NCBI GenBank assembly: GCA_964610315.1
Contig: CAZSVM010000002.1
Span: 56,390 to 120,389 of the forward strand
DNA from: JAQVEM01 sp964610315
GTDB lineage: Bacteria; Actinomycetota; Humimicrobiia; Humimicrobiales; Humimicrobiaceae
Direction: 5' to 3'
Length of the DNA stretch: 64,000 bases
The notes below the pieces were generated by a model. It was given only the letters and a program-made list of their open reading frames with translations. It was not told the DNA's origin and did not search any database. Position numbers and translations under genes: made by a program. Numbering within the stretch: position 1 is the stretch's first letter; each line of letters starts with the position of its first letter. Positions 44,306 to 52,673 of this stretch are shown piece by piece.

Positions 44306-44959
44306 TTATTTTTCTTCTATTTTAACCGAATCAACCTCGTTTTTGGTTCTTAATTTTTTCTTTCTGCCTTTTTCTTTTACCGATTCTGCTTTCTGCTTTT
44401 CTCCCTCTGCCGCATTTTCGGTTTTTTCCTTTTCAACCTTCTCTTTTTCTACTTCTTCTTTCTCTGCTTTCTCCTTCTCTGCTTTATATGCCTCGATTAG
44501 TTCCTTCGATTCCTCATCCGGCTCTACTTTTACCTTCAGGGAAGATTTGACTTCCTTATATAATTTAAGTTCTATATCATATTCTCCCAATTCTTTTATA
44601 TGTTCCTGTAAATCAATTTTTTTCCTGTCCATCTCTATTTTTCTTTCCTCAGAAATCTTTTCTGCAATATCTTTATTGGTTATGGAACCATAAAGTTTAC
44701 CCTCTTCACCGGTTTTTACCACAAAGGTAATCTCCAGCCCTTTAAGCTTTTCAGCCAGTTCTTCTGCTTCTTTTACATTCCTGGCTTCAACTTTTATAGC
44801 TGCCTGCCTTACAAGCTTCATTTGATTTATGTTACCCCTGGTAGCAGGAACTGCCAATCCATTGGGTATTAGATAATTATTAGCATATCCCGATTTTACT
44901 TCTACTTCATCTCCAATGTCTCCCAGTTTCTCGTGATATTTTGTAAGTATGATTCTCAA
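44306..44959 (-). CDS. rplI: 50S ribosomal protein L9 with long charged C-terminal tail
   Basis: 217 residues instead of the usual 148-150. Residues 1 to about 148 are ordinary L9: N-domain MRIILTKYHEKLGDIGD with GYANNYLIPNGLA, the linking helix, and the C-domain. The remaining roughly 65 residues are almost only Lys, Glu and Ala (repeated AEKE, VEKEK) and are probably disordered or helical. L9 binds 23S rRNA near the L1 stalk. It lies between the DUF2232 gene and dnaB; the gdpP gene often found here is missing. Confidence 0.95.
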   Translation of the reverse strand: MRIILTKYHEKLGDIGDEVEVKSGYANNYLIPNGLAVPATRGNINQMKLVRQAAIKVEARNVKEAEELAEKLKGLEITFVVKTGEEGKLYGSITNKDIAEKISEERKIEMDRKKIDLQEHIKELGEYDIELKLYKEVKSSLKVKVEPDEESKELIEAYKAEKEKAEKEEVEKEKVEKEKTENAAEGEKQKAESVKEKGRKKKLRTKNEVDSVKIEEK

Positions 44960-44998
44960 ATTTTCCTCCTATCTTCTGCTCCTGTCTTCCCACCAAAA

Positions 44999-46000
44999 TT
45001 AAGCTAATTGTTTTCTTTCCAATCTTCTAAAATTAATCCATATATCAATTAATCCCATAAAAGGCAGAATTAATAATGTAAATCCCAAAAATAAACCAAA
45101 ACCCAGTAATATAAATATGCCCGTTCTCCATATAAGGGTAACTTTATATTTTTCCAGCAATCCCCATATTACCGAGATTCCGAGAATCAGGTATAACGAA
45201 CCAAAAACAGCCAGCAGATTGAATCCGGCAATATCCATTATTTTATTTAAATTTTGACTGCCGTAAGGTATAAGGACCAGTACCAGTCCTAAAATTACAC
45301 CCCAGCAGTAATACCAGGGTATGTCCCAGTATCTAAAAGACGTAAATGGTTTTACGTCGATATCATATTTTAAAAGCACCGCACTGGTGGCTTTATAATT
45401 CATCACGCTTATAAAGGTAATTAAACTTATTAAAATCCCCGGAATAATATAGATAATAAATTTTACAATATCCCTGACTTGTGCCATTATAGTTCCAAAC
45501 TGTGAACTATCGATTGACAGTAAACTGGCATATTCCGAAATTGATTGATCGCTAAATGCGTGGTCAATATAAGTATTATAATTTTCAATAACCACATTTA
45601 TATAATTAACTCTGTTCACGGCAGAGGTTAACAGAAAGTACAGAAATAATGCTCCCCAGAATGTTAATAAAATATAGCCTATAGTGGATAATTTACTTTT
45701 ACCCCTGCCAACGGAACTCTTATAAATAAAAGAAATTGCCACTATTAAAATTGCCGCAACCGGTGCCATTACATAATCCAGAAAAACCAGTATAATGCAG
45801 GCTATAGTCACACAGATTATACCGTCTTTTATCCTTCCGCCCAGAAACAGGATAGTGACCGGAATGGGCAGCAGTATTATCCCTGCTACCCCAAGAATGG
45901 GTATAAATACCGCAAAAATCAGAGATAAAAAAGTAAATAAAGTAAGTAATGCCAGATTCAGTCTCTCTATTTTAGGATTTTTTAAATTATCAAAGGACAT
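44999..46000 (-). CDS. DUF2232 (YybS-like) integral membrane protein
   Basis: The frame is open to 46033 (344 residues, overlapping rpsR). The ATG at 46000, one base after the rpsR stop, gives 333 residues and seems the better start. About eight hydrophobic segments fill the protein, with the family's ILLPIPVTILFLGGRIKDG near the N terminus and a long hydrophilic stretch around 130-180. DUF2232 proteins are co-encoded with rpsR and rplI in many Bacillota; their function is unknown, although a distant relation to ECF-transporter S components has been suggested. Confidence 0.85.
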   Translation of the reverse strand: MSFDNLKNPKIERLNLALLTLFTFLSLIFAVFIPILGVAGIILLPIPVTILFLGGRIKDGIICVTIACIILVFLDYVMAPVAAILIVAISFIYKSSVGRGKSKLSTIGYILLTFWGALFLYFLLTSAVNRVNYINVVIENYNTYIDHAFSDQSISEYASLLSIDSSQFGTIMAQVRDIVKFIIYIIPGILISLITFISVMNYKATSAVLLKYDIDVKPFTSFRYWDIPWYYCWGVILGLVLVLIPYGSQNLNKIMDIAGFNLLAVFGSLYLILGISVIWGLLEKYKVTLIWRTGIFILLGFGLFLGFTLLILPFMGLIDIWINFRRLERKQLA

Positions 46001-46001
46001 A

Positions 46002-46283
46002 TTATCTTTTAAAGTAAGGTATGAGAGCGACAATCCTTGCTCTTTTAATAGCCATTGCTATCTTTCTCTGATGCTGTACGCAGTTTCCAGTAGATCTTCT
46101 TGGTTTTATTTTTCCCTTATCGGATATAAACTTTTCAAGCATGTTTACATTTTTATAATCAATATTATCAATATTCTCTCTGCAAAAGTAACAGAATCTT
46201 TTTCTCTGTCTCAAATTAAGCGAAGAACCGGTTGCACTCCTCAAACTTCTTTCATTTCTGTTGTTTTTATTCTTTCTAGCCAA
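46002..46283 (-). CDS. rpsR: 30S ribosomal protein S18
   Basis: 93 residues with a basic, Asn/Arg-rich N-terminal extension. The core has RFCYFCREN, the IDYKN loop, KIKPRRSTGNCVQHQR and AIKRARIVALIPY. The Cys-x-x-Cys near the start with the later Cys and His is the zinc-binding (C+) form of S18. It binds as a dimer with S6, encoded two genes upstream in the same rpsF-ssb-rpsR operon. Confidence 0.96.
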   Translation of the reverse strand: MARKNKNNRNERSLRSATGSSLNLRQRKRFCYFCRENIDNIDYKNVNMLEKFISDKGKIKPRRSTGNCVQHQRKIAMAIKRARIVALIPYFKR

Positions 46284-46320
46284 TTAAAATTTCTCCTTCT
46301 GTGCCTAAATTACACAATAT

Positions 46321-46779
46321 TTAAAATGGTATATCCTCGTCACTGAAATCGACTTCTTCAATATTTCCCTCATCAGTAGTATCTTTAGCCGATACCCCTT
46401 CTTCCGCACGCGGATTTTTCTCAAGTTTGCAGGAAGCAAACTCCAGACTCGGTGCCACAACATTGGCAATAATTCTTACTGTAGATCTTTTTTGCCCCTC
46501 CTTACTTTCCCAACTGTTCTGGGAAAGTCTGCCTGAAACCAGAACTCTGTCTCCCTTACTCAGACTTTCGGCACAATTTTCAGCCAGCTTATACCAGGCG
46601 GTAACATTAAAGAAATCAACCTGGGTTTCCCACTCCCCCGAATTTTTATTCTGAATATTTCTGTTTGCTGCCAGTCCAAAACTTACCACTGCAGTTCCAC
46701 TGGGAGTAAACCGGAGTTCGGGATCCCTGGTCAGGTTTCCTAAAATTGTTATGTTATTAACACCAAAAGCCATTGCCAT
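46321..46779 (-). CDS. ssb: Single-stranded DNA-binding protein
   Basis: 152 residues. An OB fold (about 5-112) with NNITILGNLTRDPELRFTPSG and FNVTAWYKLAENC is followed by a flexible acidic tail ending DFSDEDIPF, the conserved tip that recruits repair proteins. It binds single-stranded DNA during replication and repair. It is encoded between rpsF and rpsR, the classical arrangement. Confidence 0.97.
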   Translation of the reverse strand: MAMAFGVNNITILGNLTRDPELRFTPSGTAVVSFGLAANRNIQNKNSGEWETQVDFFNVTAWYKLAENCAESLSKGDRVLVSGRLSQNSWESKEGQKRSTVRIIANVVAPSLEFASCKLEKNPRAEEGVSAKDTTDEGNIEEVDFSDEDIPF

Positions 46780-46807
46780 TCACCTTCTTTTGATTTTTTA
46801 TAATCAT

Positions 46808-47098
46808 TTAAGATTGATCACTTTTAACAATCAGATGGCGCAGTATTTTATCATTGATCTTGTTTACCCTGTCCAGCTCCGAAACAATACCGCTATTTCC
46901 TTCAAAATAAATTATAAGATAGTTACCGCTTTCCTTCCCTTTGATAGGATGGGCCAATTTTCGAATTCCCCATCTGTCAACGTTGGAAACGGTACATTTT
47001 TCTTTCTCGATTAGTGAGGTAATTTTGGATAATTCTTTGTCAACAGCTTCTTCTTCAAGGGATGAATCGAATATAACCACCAATTCATAATTTCTCAA
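46808..47098 (-). CDS. rpsF: 30S ribosomal protein S6
   Basis: 96 residues starting at a TTG with a clear AGGAGG site. The S6 pattern MRNYELVVIFD, VDRWGIRKLAHPIKGKESGNYLIIYFEG and the final ILRHLIVK are complete. It binds 16S rRNA together with S18. It is first in the rpsF-ssb-rpsR-DUF2232-rplI-dnaB-purA-purD-purE run. The leader carries a hairpin (47136-47157) and an extended -10 promoter further up. Confidence 0.96.
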   Translation of the reverse strand: MRNYELVVIFDSSLEEEAVDKELSKITSLIEKEKCTVSNVDRWGIRKLAHPIKGKESGNYLIIYFEGNSGIVSELDRVNKINDKILRHLIVKSDQS

Positions 47099-47135
47099 TC
47101 TTCTAATCCTCCTATGGACTAATTTTAATAATTAG

Positions 47136-47157
47136 GTTCTGCTGCTATGAGCAGAAC
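47136..47157 (-). promoter_or_regulatory. Hairpin in the rpsF leader
   Basis: GTTCTGCT and AGCAGAAC form a perfect 8-bp stem with a 6-base loop, between the promoter and the rpsF start. Many rpsF operons have an S6:S18-binding leader for feedback control. I do not see the full consensus of that motif, so regulation is only suggested by position. Confidence 0.4.
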
Positions 47158-47213
47158 AGAAAGATAATAAGATAAAAATATTCTAATTTTTTACCCTTAT
47201 CACCATTAGGGAT

Positions 47214-47240
47214 ATTATAACATTTAGAGCCAATAATCAA
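47214..47240 (-). promoter_or_regulatory. Extended -10 promoter of the rpsF operon
   Basis: On the minus strand TATAAT (47214-47219) is preceded by TGT, an extended -10, and by TTGATT (47235-47240) at a short 15-bp spacing. It lies about 115 bp before the rpsF start. There is no other good promoter in the 237-bp spacer between rpsF and the mscS end. Confidence 0.5.
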
Positions 47241-47335
47241 TAATTAATTCTGTTTAATTCTGCCGCCGGATTTGGCTTAAATGCTTCCCTCCAATACCAC
47301 CCTCCATTTAAAATTTCAAGGCGAAAGGATTCGGT

Positions 47336-48211
47336 TCAATCTTGGTTTCTCATATATACATTAGTACAGGGATAGGGAATTTCGATTCCTACCTGGTCGA
47401 ATTTTTCTTTTATTCTCTTTCTTAACTGCCTGGCAATGGTCCACTGCTCGGCAGGTTTTACCTTGCAGATAATGGTAAACTTAACTGCTGAATCCCCCAG
47501 TTCGTCTACTCCGCCGTCACCCAATATTTCCGGCCTTTCCAAAATGGATTTTTTATACTTTTTATCACTTACCAGTTCATCGAATACCTCTTCCAGGACT
47601 TTCACCACTCTATTTATGTTCTCCTTATAATGAACCCCAACCTCTATCATAGCTCTTGACCAGGTATGGGTCCGGTTACTTAACCTGGTAATCTCGCCAT
47701 TGGGTATAAAGTGGAGTGTTCCTTCCAGATCCCTTAATACCGTAGTCCTCAGATTAAACCTCTCCACCACCCCTGAAGCATCTCCTATGGTTACAATATC
47801 GTTTATCTGATACCACTGCTCCAGCAGGATGAACGTTCCGTTTATCAGATCCTTTATAAGGCTCTGGGCACCAAAACCAATTACAATACCTGCTACCCCG
47901 GCACCTGCAAGTAAAGGAGTAACCGATATCCCGATTTGATCGGCAATTATCAGTAATGCGGCTACTACAGAAATCGCTATTATCAGGTTAGATATAACAC
48001 TGGTAAAGGTAAAGGTACGTTTTTTGATTATAATTTTTTCATCGCTGATTCTTCTCTCAACCAGTTTCCTTACTCGCCTGGCAATGATTCTGACAACCAG
48101 TATTATAATCAGGGCAGCGGCTATTATTATTACTATATTTAGCCAGTTATTTAAAAAATTTTCAAAAATACTGCCGTTAGTAACTTGTGAAGCTCCACTA
48201 TTATCTCCCAT
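47336..48211 (-). CDS. Small-conductance mechanosensitive channel (MscS family)
   Basis: 291 residues. Membrane segments lie at about 22-45, 65-90 and 95-130. The third is the glycine/alanine-rich pore helix (GAGVAGIVIGFGAQSLIKDLINGTFILLEQ), followed by the cytoplasmic beta and alpha/beta domains. The channel releases solutes on osmotic downshock. It is probably the last gene of the pncA-pncB-phosphatase transcript (33-bp gap), without an obvious functional link. Confidence 0.93.
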   Translation of the reverse strand: MGDNSGASQVTNGSIFENFLNNWLNIVIIIAAALIIILVVRIIARRVRKLVERRISDEKIIIKKRTFTFTSVISNLIIAISVVAALLIIADQIGISVTPLLAGAGVAGIVIGFGAQSLIKDLINGTFILLEQWYQINDIVTIGDASGVVERFNLRTTVLRDLEGTLHFIPNGEITRLSNRTHTWSRAMIEVGVHYKENINRVVKVLEEVFDELVSDKKYKKSILERPEILGDGGVDELGDSAVKFTIICKVKPAEQWTIARQLRKRIKEKFDQVGIEIPYPCTNVYMRNQD

Positions 48212-48243
48212 TTCTTAAACACCCTCTTTAATCTTTTTTAATT

Positions 48244-48918
48244 TCAATTTTTATCTCTCAGGCTGCTGTAAATCTGTATTACTTTGTCTTCCCTGTCATC
48301 ATACAGAGGCTTGAGGTGGCCGGTGTAATTAATGGCCGAAATATAGGGAAAACCTTTATCGATAACCGCAATATTTATTGCTCCCTGCCGCTGAACAATG
48401 GACCTCCATCTGGGTACGGGAATTTGAAGCCAGTATACCAGCAGTGAAAGTATTATTCCGCCGTGAGTTATTACTGCAACACTGCTTTTATCTTCATTCT
48501 CATTAATCATGTTATTAATCTCGGCTATTGCTCTTTCCTGTACCGTTTTAAAACTCTCCCCTTCCGTAGGCGAATTATTATAGGGATCCTTTAACCAATC
48601 CTGATACCCACTGTGATATTTCTCATTGATTTTGTCAAATTTCATTCCTTCCCATTTCCCAAAATTTATTTCTTTCAAATTTTCTCTTATTATCACTTCT
48701 AAATTTCTACTCCTTCTTATTATATTTGCAGTATCTACCGCACGCTTTAAGGGACTGCTGTAAATATTGGAAAAATTTACTTTTGACAGATACCTGGAGG
48801 CAAGTTTTGCCTGTCGAATACCCAGGGAGGTTAAACCAATATCTTTATCTCCCTGATACCTCCCCTCCTGGTTCCACAATGTCTGACCATGTCTTATTAA
48901 AAAAAACTTTACACCCAT
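48244..48918 (-). CDS. Histidine phosphatase family protein (phosphoglycerate-mutase-like)
   Basis: 224 residues. The phosphohistidine motif LIRHGQTLWNQEGRYQG starts the protein. SSPLKRAVDTA, the acidic EINFGKWEGM and VAVITHGGIILSLL complete the two-histidine catalytic site. The family includes cofactor-dependent phosphoglycerate mutases and many broad phosphatases (CobC, sugar or nucleotide phosphatases); the sequence alone does not choose the substrate. It lies between the nicotinate phosphoribosyltransferase and mscS genes. Confidence 0.88.
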   Translation of the reverse strand: MGVKFFLIRHGQTLWNQEGRYQGDKDIGLTSLGIRQAKLASRYLSKVNFSNIYSSPLKRAVDTANIIRRSRNLEVIIRENLKEINFGKWEGMKFDKINEKYHSGYQDWLKDPYNNSPTEGESFKTVQERAIAEINNMINENEDKSSVAVITHGGIILSLLVYWLQIPVPRWRSIVQRQGAINIAVIDKGFPYISAINYTGHLKPLYDDREDKVIQIYSSLRDKN

Positions 48919-48943
48919 TAAATTACCTTTCTGCTCCTTTTAG

Positions 48944-50119
48944 CTAAAGCTCCAGAAATTTAAACTGGCTGGTGACTCTATTCCTTATATCCGAAGCTTC
49001 CGGAAAACGGTATAATACTTTTCCTTCCCTTACTGCTTCTATAAAAATGTCCTGATAGATACCCCCGCACCGGTCGCAGCGATAACCGGATGCTTTCTTA
49101 CCCTCCAGTATTATTTTGTCATTGAAACATCCGGTGCATCTTATTACCTTCTTTGCTCCGGACATCTTTCCTCTCTTGGATATTTTCTTTCCTTCTATTT
49201 CTACAATATCCAGCGAAAAATCGAGTACTCTTGCCCCGCTTATGGCAGTTCCAATTCCAAAAGCATCTGCCGTATCCTTTAGTTTCAGAACATCCTCTTC
49301 ATCAAGTCCGCCGCTTACCATTAATTTGACTTTATTGAATCCCCTTATATCCAGTTCCCATCTTACTTCTTCCAAAATTTTTTTAAAATTCCCCCTTCTG
49401 GATGCTGGGGTATCCAGTCTTATTCCCATTAAATCTTCCCCCAGACTTTCAGCGACTCTTATTGCTTCGAATTTTTCATCGCCAAAAGTATCGATAAGAG
49501 AAATTCTTTTGATTTTCGGTTCAATCACCTCATTAAAAGCTCTGGTTGCTTCCACCGTATCACCCATAATAAGGATCAGTGAGTGAGGAATGGTCCCCAC
49601 CGGCTGCTGGTTAATCAGTTCTGCACCAAGGGTGGTAGAAACTCCGTCGGCTCCGCCGATAAAAGCACTTCTTTCCACCATAGGAGTTATGGCCGGATGT
49701 ATTCTTCTGGCTCCAAAACAGTAAATCGATTTGTCTCCTGCCGCCAGTTTACATCTTGCCGCTTTGGTAGCTATTCCACTTGCCTGACATAAAAATCCTA
49801 AAATTGTGGTTTCATATATTCCAAAATCCATATACTTGCCCTCAATTACCATAACCGGTTGAAAATCTCTAAATGCCGTTCCCTCCGGCATGCACCTTAT
49901 GGATATTTTATCTACACCGGAAAGGAGTTTTATAGTTTCTTCTATTCCGGCAAGAATTCCCCACTGGTAATTGCCTGGAAAACCTTTTAAGAATATTTCA
50001 GCTTTAACCACAGGGTTTTTACCCACCGTTTTTAATATTTTTTCCGTTCTCTCAAAATATATATCGGTGAGCCTACCCTTTTTTATGTCATCATCGCTTG
50101 CGGTGTGAAACATAATCAA
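48944..50119 (-). CDS. pncB: Nicotinate phosphoribosyltransferase with C-terminal zinc ribbon
   Basis: 391 residues. The type II phosphoribosyltransferase barrel is seen through KAEIFLKGFPGNYQWGIL, CFGARRIHPAITPMVERSAFIGG, GTIPHSLIL, IRLDTPASRRGNF and VSGGLDEEDVLKL. A C-terminal zinc-binding module (CTGC and CDRC, about 335-360) resembles that of the short archaeal-type NaPRTase. It turns nicotinate and PRPP into nicotinate mononucleotide for NAD. It begins 5 bp after the nicotinamidase gene, giving a complete nicotinamide salvage pair. Confidence 0.9.
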   Translation of the reverse strand: MIMFHTASDDDIKKGRLTDIYFERTEKILKTVGKNPVVKAEIFLKGFPGNYQWGILAGIEETIKLLSGVDKISIRCMPEGTAFRDFQPVMVIEGKYMDFGIYETTILGFLCQASGIATKAARCKLAAGDKSIYCFGARRIHPAITPMVERSAFIGGADGVSTTLGAELINQQPVGTIPHSLILIMGDTVEATRAFNEVIEPKIKRISLIDTFGDEKFEAIRVAESLGEDLMGIRLDTPASRRGNFKKILEEVRWELDIRGFNKVKLMVSGGLDEEDVLKLKDTADAFGIGTAISGARVLDFSLDIVEIEGKKISKRGKMSGAKKVIRCTGCFNDKIILEGKKASGYRCDRCGGIYQDIFIEAVREGKVLYRFPEASDIRNRVTSQFKFLEL

Positions 50120-50124
50120 ATCCT

Positions 50125-50646
50125 TCAGACTATATTCGCTTTGAGTATCTTATTCATTTGCTCCAGTGCAAATTCATGATCTTTTCTGTTCAAGCCAATT
50201 ACGGCATCTTTTACCACGTCCACCTTATAGCCTCTCATTACCGCACCGGCTACAGTGTAGAGAATGCATATATTGGTGACATTACCGGTAACTATCAATT
50301 TTTTTACCGATAACTTTTGCAGTATTTCATCGAGGTTGGTGTTAAAGAATCCGGAAAAGGTTTTTTTCCTCACAATTATGTCATTCCCTTCCGGTTTCAA
50401 ATCTTCGATTATTTTTGATCCCTCCGTATTCCTTACTGCATGAGGAGGAAACAGATCGAATTCCTTATCATCTTCATCGTGACTGTCACATAAATATATT
50501 ACCTGATAACCCTCGTTTCTTGCCTTCCCCATTTCTCTCTTTATGGGCTCTATAATTCTTTCAATTTTGGGGACCTTAAGGGGCGCTCCGTCAAGTACAA
50601 AATCATTCAGCATATCTATTATCAACAGAGCTTTCTGACTGGTCAT
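50125..50646 (-). CDS. pncA: Nicotinamidase/isochorismatase-family hydrolase
   Basis: 173 residues. The cysteine-hydrolase triad is visible: Asp in LLIIDMLNDFV, Lys in IIVRKKTFSGFF, and Cys in VTGNVTNICILYTVAGA. CDSHDEDDKEFDLFPPHA holds the metal-binding acidic/His residues of nicotinamidases. Together with the phosphoribosyltransferase 5 bp downstream it most likely deaminates nicotinamide. Other isochorismatase-like activities are possible but less supported by context. It is the first gene of this leftward operon. Confidence 0.88.
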   Translation of the reverse strand: MTSQKALLIIDMLNDFVLDGAPLKVPKIERIIEPIKREMGKARNEGYQVIYLCDSHDEDDKEFDLFPPHAVRNTEGSKIIEDLKPEGNDIIVRKKTFSGFFNTNLDEILQKLSVKKLIVTGNVTNICILYTVAGAVMRGYKVDVVKDAVIGLNRKDHEFALEQMNKILKANIV

Positions 50647-50913
50647 TTTATCACCCTGAAAATTTTAAAAATTTACTTACTATAATGCTTTCGCAATATT
50701 GATTTTAGTAAAATTACATTAAGTATTGCAATTTTCAATCAATATTTGCTTACATTGAATATTAACATAATAATACCATCTGAAAGGTAAATTTTGTAAT
50801 TTTTTATATATTTATAAATTTGCATATTGTTTTTTTACCTTCCCCTCTATAGAATTAATAGGGATAAAAAGCATTTATTAAAAGTTAAAAATTAGGGGAA
50901 AAGACCAGGAAAA

Positions 50914-51453
50914 ATGAAAAAAAATAAATTAAATAGATTTATCTTTATTATTGTAATATCGATATTAAGCGTAATTTTTGTAATGCCATTGACCTCCTGC
51001 ACCCGCAGTGTTTCCTTATACTTCGCAGACTATACCGATACGGAAGCATACCTGGTAAAGGAAACCAGAGAAATTACGGCAGGCGATGATCTTTATAAAA
51101 GGGTGCTGGAAGAATTGATAAAAGGCCCTGAAAACAGCAATCTTTATCCCACCATTCCTTCTAATGTTAAAGTTAATTCGGTTAAAATATCCGACAACAC
51201 CGCTACCGTAGACTTCAGTAAGGAAATTATAACCAATTTTGAGGAAATACCTCACAGCTCTACTACCGAAGTTCTGGCCATTTACTCTATCGTCGATACC
51301 TTGACCGAGTTTGAAGAAATAAAGAAGGTTAAAATTACCATAGAAGGCAAAGACAGCGGCCAGATAGATGGGCTTTACATAGAAGATTTCTGGGGACATG
51401 TTGGTATTTATGAAGAATTCACCAGGAATGAAGACATTATAGAAAAATCTTAA
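50914..51453 (+). CDS. GerMN-domain lipoprotein
   Basis: 179 residues. A hydrophobic signal (about 8-26) ends in the lipobox LTSC (C29), so it is anchored to the outer face of the membrane. The rest is one GerMN domain, with YKRVLEELIKGPENSNLYPTI, VNSVKISDNTATVDFSKEI and EVLAIYSIVDTLTEF. GerMN occurs in the sporulation protein GerM but also in many non-spore-formers, where it is thought to act at the envelope. It is divergent from pncA; the 267-bp spacer is AT-rich and I see no strong motif in it. The dehydratase genes follow 33 bp later. Confidence 0.88.
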   Translation: MKKNKLNRFIFIIVISILSVIFVMPLTSCTRSVSLYFADYTDTEAYLVKETREITAGDDLYKRVLEELIKGPENSNLYPTIPSNVKVNSVKISDNTATVDFSKEIITNFEEIPHSSTTEVLAIYSIVDTLTEFEEIKKVKITIEGKDSGQIDGLYIEDFWGHVGIYEEFTRNEDIIEKS

Positions 51454-51486
51454 CCAGCGGTACCAGCCGTATTAAAATCATACAAA

Positions 51487-52641
51487 ATGTTAAAAGAACA
51501 GGAAATTGCCAATACCATAAAAAGTAAAATAAACCATACCGGTCACTTTTTTAAAAACACCCTGACTTCAGCTGATAAGAAGCCTGCCATAGGCTGGTTC
51601 TGCACTTACACTCCGGAAGAACTTATAATTGCCGGCGGATTTATTCCCCTAAGAGTTTTGGGAAGGAAAAAAATATTAAAATCGGAAAGTTATTTTCCCA
51701 TAAATTTCTGCCCTTACATCAAGTCCAGCTGGGAAAGTCTTCTTGCCAGCAGCGGGAATTTTAAGGGGTTGATATTTACCAATTCCTGTGACGGTATGAG
51801 AAGGCTTTTTGATATAGCCAGCAAATATTTAAAGGATATCCCTTCTTACCTTCTTGATGTTCCTCACCTAAAAGATAAAGATTCCATAGATTTTTTTATC
51901 AGTAATATAAATGATATGAAAGTGCTTATCGAGAAATTAAGAGGTAAAAAAATTAAAAAAGAGGAAATAGAAAAATCAGTAAATATCACCAACAGAAAAA
52001 GAAGACTCTTAGAAGAATTCAACCACCTTTTCAGACAACTGCCTAATCTAATATCTATCTCCACCTACTTTAAGGTTATGGAACTGGCTACCACTTCCCA
52101 ACCTGAAATTTTTAATCTTGAGCTGGAGAACTACATCAAATTTATAAAAAAAGCCGGTACCGAAAATAAAGCTGTCTTTCAACCGGACAATAAAAATTCT
52201 TCCCCGGTAATGATAATTGGTAACTTTATCGCTGAAGAAAAATTATGGGATATGCTGTCCAAAATGAATTTAAGACTGGTCTCCGACGACCTCTGCACCT
52301 CAAGCAGATATTTTGAAAAGCAGGTAGAATTAGATGCAGACGACGGTTCGGATTATCCGGAGGCAATAGCCGAAAGATACTTAAATAAACCCCAGTGTAT
52401 GAGGATGGCTGATCTGGGACTTAAATTGTCCGAGATTAAAGACAATATAACAAAAAATGGTATAAAAGGGGTATTATTTATAAGTTTAAAATTTTGTGAT
52501 ACTATGCTTTATTCATTTCCTCTGTTGAAGAGGAGACTAAATGAAATGGGGATTCCCATTCTATACCTGGAAGTAGAATACAATAATTTTTCGGAGGGTC
52601 AGATAAAAACCAGGATACAGGCTTTTCTGGAAATGCTTTAG
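51487..52641 (+). CDS. 2-hydroxyacyl-CoA dehydratase family protein, small subunit
   Basis: 384 residues, close to HgdB/FldC length. Family features: the IGWFCTYTPEELIIAGGFIP start, FCPYIKSSWESLL, FTNSCDGMRRLFD, the DDLCTSSRYF region and the end VEYNNFSEGQIKTRIQAFLEML. Conserved cysteines in these blocks are the likely ligands of a [4Fe-4S] cluster. With the next gene product it should form a dehydratase heterodimer using a ketyl-radical mechanism started by the ATP-dependent activator at 53991. The substrate class (glutaryl-, lactyl-, phenyllactyl- or benzoyl-CoA type) cannot be told from the sequence. Confidence 0.88.
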   Translation: MLKEQEIANTIKSKINHTGHFFKNTLTSADKKPAIGWFCTYTPEELIIAGGFIPLRVLGRKKILKSESYFPINFCPYIKSSWESLLASSGNFKGLIFTNSCDGMRRLFDIASKYLKDIPSYLLDVPHLKDKDSIDFFISNINDMKVLIEKLRGKKIKKEEIEKSVNITNRKRRLLEEFNHLFRQLPNLISISTYFKVMELATTSQPEIFNLELENYIKFIKKAGTENKAVFQPDNKNSSPVMIIGNFIAEEKLWDMLSKMNLRLVSDDLCTSSRYFEKQVELDADDGSDYPEAIAERYLNKPQCMRMADLGLKLSEIKDNITKNGIKGVLFISLKFCDTMLYSFPLLKRRLNEMGIPILYLEVEYNNFSEGQIKTRIQAFLEML

Positions 52642-52673
52642 GCAAATAAACTTAAAATAAAAAAGGGACAGAA

